Source: Lachnospiraceae bacterium (lineage in GTDB: Bacteria > Bacillota > Clostridia > Lachnospirales > Lachnospiraceae). From it: DNA of 33,173 bases. The stretch spans positions 1 through 33,173 of the forward strand of contig JAEDCX010000019.1 of NCBI GenBank assembly GCA_016293925.1, given 5' to 3'. Both the position numbers and the translations under genes were made by a program. The notes under the pieces were generated by a model that saw only the letters and a list, made by a program, of their open reading frames with translations, had not been told where the DNA came from and ran no database searches. Shown piece by piece: positions 31,619 to 33,173 of the stretch; the stretch's first letter is position 1; each line of letters starts with the position of its first letter.

Positions 31619-33037
31619 ATGAGAAAAACAAAAGTAATCTGTACGATTGGGCCTGCCTGTGAGAACGAAGAGATTCTGACGAAGATGTGCAGGGCGGGGA
31701 TGGACGTGGCAAGATTAAACTTTTCCCATGGAACCCATGAGGAGCATCAGCGGAAAATCGATCTGATCAAAGCCACAAGAGAAAAACTGGCAATGCCGAT
31801 TGCCATCATGCTGGATACCAAGGGCCCCGAGTATCGGATTAAAACCTTTGAGAAAGGCAGCATCAGCCTGCAGGACGGGGATGAATTCACATTTACCACA
31901 GAAGATGTGATCGGGAATGAGAAAATTGTGTCCGTGAACTACAAACAGCTGATGGAGAATCTGGAAGTCGGAGACACCATCCTGGTGAATAACGGGTTGG
32001 TGAATCTCAGGGTGATCGGGCTGGATGAGACGAGGGCAAGATGTACGGTCGTAACGGGCGGGATATTGTCTGACCGGAAAAGTATGAATTTTCCGGAAAA
32101 GGTCATGAAGCAGGATTTTCTGAGTGATCAGGACAGGGAGGATCTTCTGTTCGGCATCCGGAACGAGGTGGACTTTGTGGCTGCCTCATTCGTGTCCGGC
32201 AAACAGGACATTGCAGATATGCGGGCATTTTTGGATGAGCATGGCGGAGGTGATGTGGAACTGATTGCAAAAATAGAAAACAGAGCCGGAGTAGAGAACA
32301 TCGACGAGATCTGTGAGATTGCGGATGGAATTATGATTGCAAGAGGAGATCTTGGGGTGGAGATTCCGGCGGTGGAAGTTCCTTCGGTACAGAAGTATCT
32401 GATCGGGAAATGCAGATTGCTGGGAAAACGGGTGATTACCGCAACGGAGATGCTGGAATCCATGATTCATAATCCGCGTCCCACCAGGGCGGAAGTATCG
32501 GATGTGGCGAATGCGGTGTATGACGGCACCTCGGCAGTGATGCTCTCGGGAGAAACCGCTTCCGGCAGATATCCGGTGGATGCGGTCCGGAATATGGTGG
32601 AAACGGTGGAATTTACGGAAAAGAGGATTCACTACGACAAACGATTCAAAAACACAGAGTTTACCATCCAAAACAATCTGGATGCGGTATCCCATTCCAC
32701 CTGTGCCATGGCGATTGATGTGGGCGCAAAATGCATCGTCGTAAATTCGCTGACCGGACATACCGCAAGAATGGTCAGCAGATTCCGGTGTCCGGTGGAT
32801 ATTATCGGTATGACGACTTCCCGGAAGGGCTTCCGGAAACTGAATATGAGCTGGGGCGTGACGCCGGTTCTGTGTGATAAGTGTGCATCCATGGAAGAAA
32901 TGTTTGCAAATGCCCTGGAGAAAGCAAGAGAGGTCATGCATCTGCAGAATGGTGATAATGTGGTGTTGACAGGCGGATTGCTGGATGGTAACACGGGCAA
33001 TACCAACATGATTAAGGTGGAAAGGATTGATGCATGA
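31619..33037 (+). CDS. pyk: Pyruvate kinase
   Basis: This cytoplasmic enzyme makes pyruvate and ATP from phosphoenolpyruvate in the last step of glycolysis. The 472-residue protein starts at the ATG at 31619 (GAGGA upstream) and opens RKTKVICTIGPAC. It carries LDTKGPEYR, IAKIENRAG, MIARGDLGVEIP, TATEMLESM and the SDVANAVYDGTSAVMLSGETA segment. The length is that of the compact form, without the extra C-terminal phosphoenolpyruvate-utilising domain found in many Bacilli. The usual TATQMLESM has Glu at the Gln position, a modest change. It overlaps the next gene by ATGA. Confidence 0.97.
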   Translation: MRKTKVICTIGPACENEEILTKMCRAGMDVARLNFSHGTHEEHQRKIDLIKATREKLAMPIAIMLDTKGPEYRIKTFEKGSISLQDGDEFTFTTEDVIGNEKIVSVNYKQLMENLEVGDTILVNNGLVNLRVIGLDETRARCTVVTGGILSDRKSMNFPEKVMKQDFLSDQDREDLLFGIRNEVDFVAASFVSGKQDIADMRAFLDEHGGGDVELIAKIENRAGVENIDEICEIADGIMIARGDLGVEIPAVEVPSVQKYLIGKCRLLGKRVITATEMLESMIHNPRPTRAEVSDVANAVYDGTSAVMLSGETASGRYPVDAVRNMVETVEFTEKRIHYDKRFKNTEFTIQNNLDAVSHSTCAMAIDVGAKCIVVNSLTGHTARMVSRFRCPVDIIGMTTSRKGFRKLNMSWGVTPVLCDKCASMEEMFANALEKAREVMHLQNGDNVVLTGGLLDGNTGNTNMIKVERIDA

Positions 33038-33173
33038 GTATTACATATGTGATGGGATTGCTGGGCGGACTGGCTTTGTTTCTGTACGGAATGCAGATGA
33101 TGAGTACAGGACTGGAGGCTGCTGCAGGAAACAGGATGAAAACCATTCTGGAGAAGCTGACTGCAAACAGAAT
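33034..33173 (+). CDS. Na/Pi cotransporter family protein, N-terminal fragment
   Basis: The first 46 codons are visible. The sequence begins MSITYVMGLLGGLALFLYGM and continues QMMSTGLEAAAGNRMKTIL, the characteristic first helix and following segment of the Na+/phosphate cotransporter (NptA/PhoU-domain) family. The start overlaps the stop of pyk by 4 bases, so the two are co-transcribed. The rest lies beyond the window. Confidence 0.85.
   Translation, partial: MSITYVMGLLGGLALFLYGMQMMSTGLEAAAGNRMKTILEKLTANR

Overview
The window looks like a chromosomal segment of an anaerobic, low-to-mid GC Firmicute of the Lachnospiraceae type. Pointers are a transketolase split into separate N- and C-terminal genes, strong AGGAGG-type ribosome binding sites, sigma-A promoters close to TTGACA/TATAAT, Gram-positive lipoproteins, large beta-propeller plus solute-binding fusion lipoproteins, and sugar ABC systems of the MsmX/UgpC type. 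No rRNA, tRNA, CRISPR array, insertion sequence or prophage was seen. Species is not assignable by eye.

Layout. (1) 1-3291, minus strand: two small membrane proteins of DUF4190-like type, one with a Pro/Gln/Tyr-rich repeat tail, the start of a third related gene, and a membrane-anchored DUF885 putative metallopeptidase. (2) 3426-5200, plus: split transketolase with its own terminator. (3) 5422-15021, plus: an unusual six-gene operon holding two propeller/solute-binding lipoproteins, two sugar-type ABC permeases, an HlyD-like adaptor and a MacB-like extracytoplasmic-domain protein that lacks the FtsX core; no ATPase is encoded. (4) 15192-16895, plus: a REC-GGDEF-EAL protein with a degenerate GGDEF site and an intact EAL site. 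(5) 16920-20108, plus: the methionine importer metQ-metN-metI, preceded by a consensus promoter, a 42-codon Met/Cys-rich leader ORF and a rho-independent terminator with a matching antiterminator segment. I read this as a ribosome-mediated sulfur amino acid attenuator, and it is the most exciting element here. (6) 20187-26983, minus: an OB-fold-like lipoprotein, then a complete sugar ABC importer operon transcribed GH43 enzyme - MsmX-type ATPase - permease - permease - solute-binding lipoprotein. (7) 27184-27987, plus: a lone FRG-domain protein. (8) 28060-33173, plus: a probable yybP-ykoY (Mn2+) riboswitch with terminator in front of a Ca2+/Mn2+-type P-type ATPase, followed by an exported hypothetical protein, a 37-residue single-pass membrane protein, pyruvate kinase, and the start of a Na/Pi cotransporter-like gene.

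How it fits together. The window mixes central carbon metabolism (transketolase, pyruvate kinase), sugar capture and hydrolysis, methionine uptake, divalent cation export and c-di-GMP turnover. The MsmX-like ATPase at 24486-25586 could energise both its own operon and the ATPase-less system at 5422-15021, since such ATPases are often shared; that is inference. All family calls come from reading motifs by eye, without database searches.
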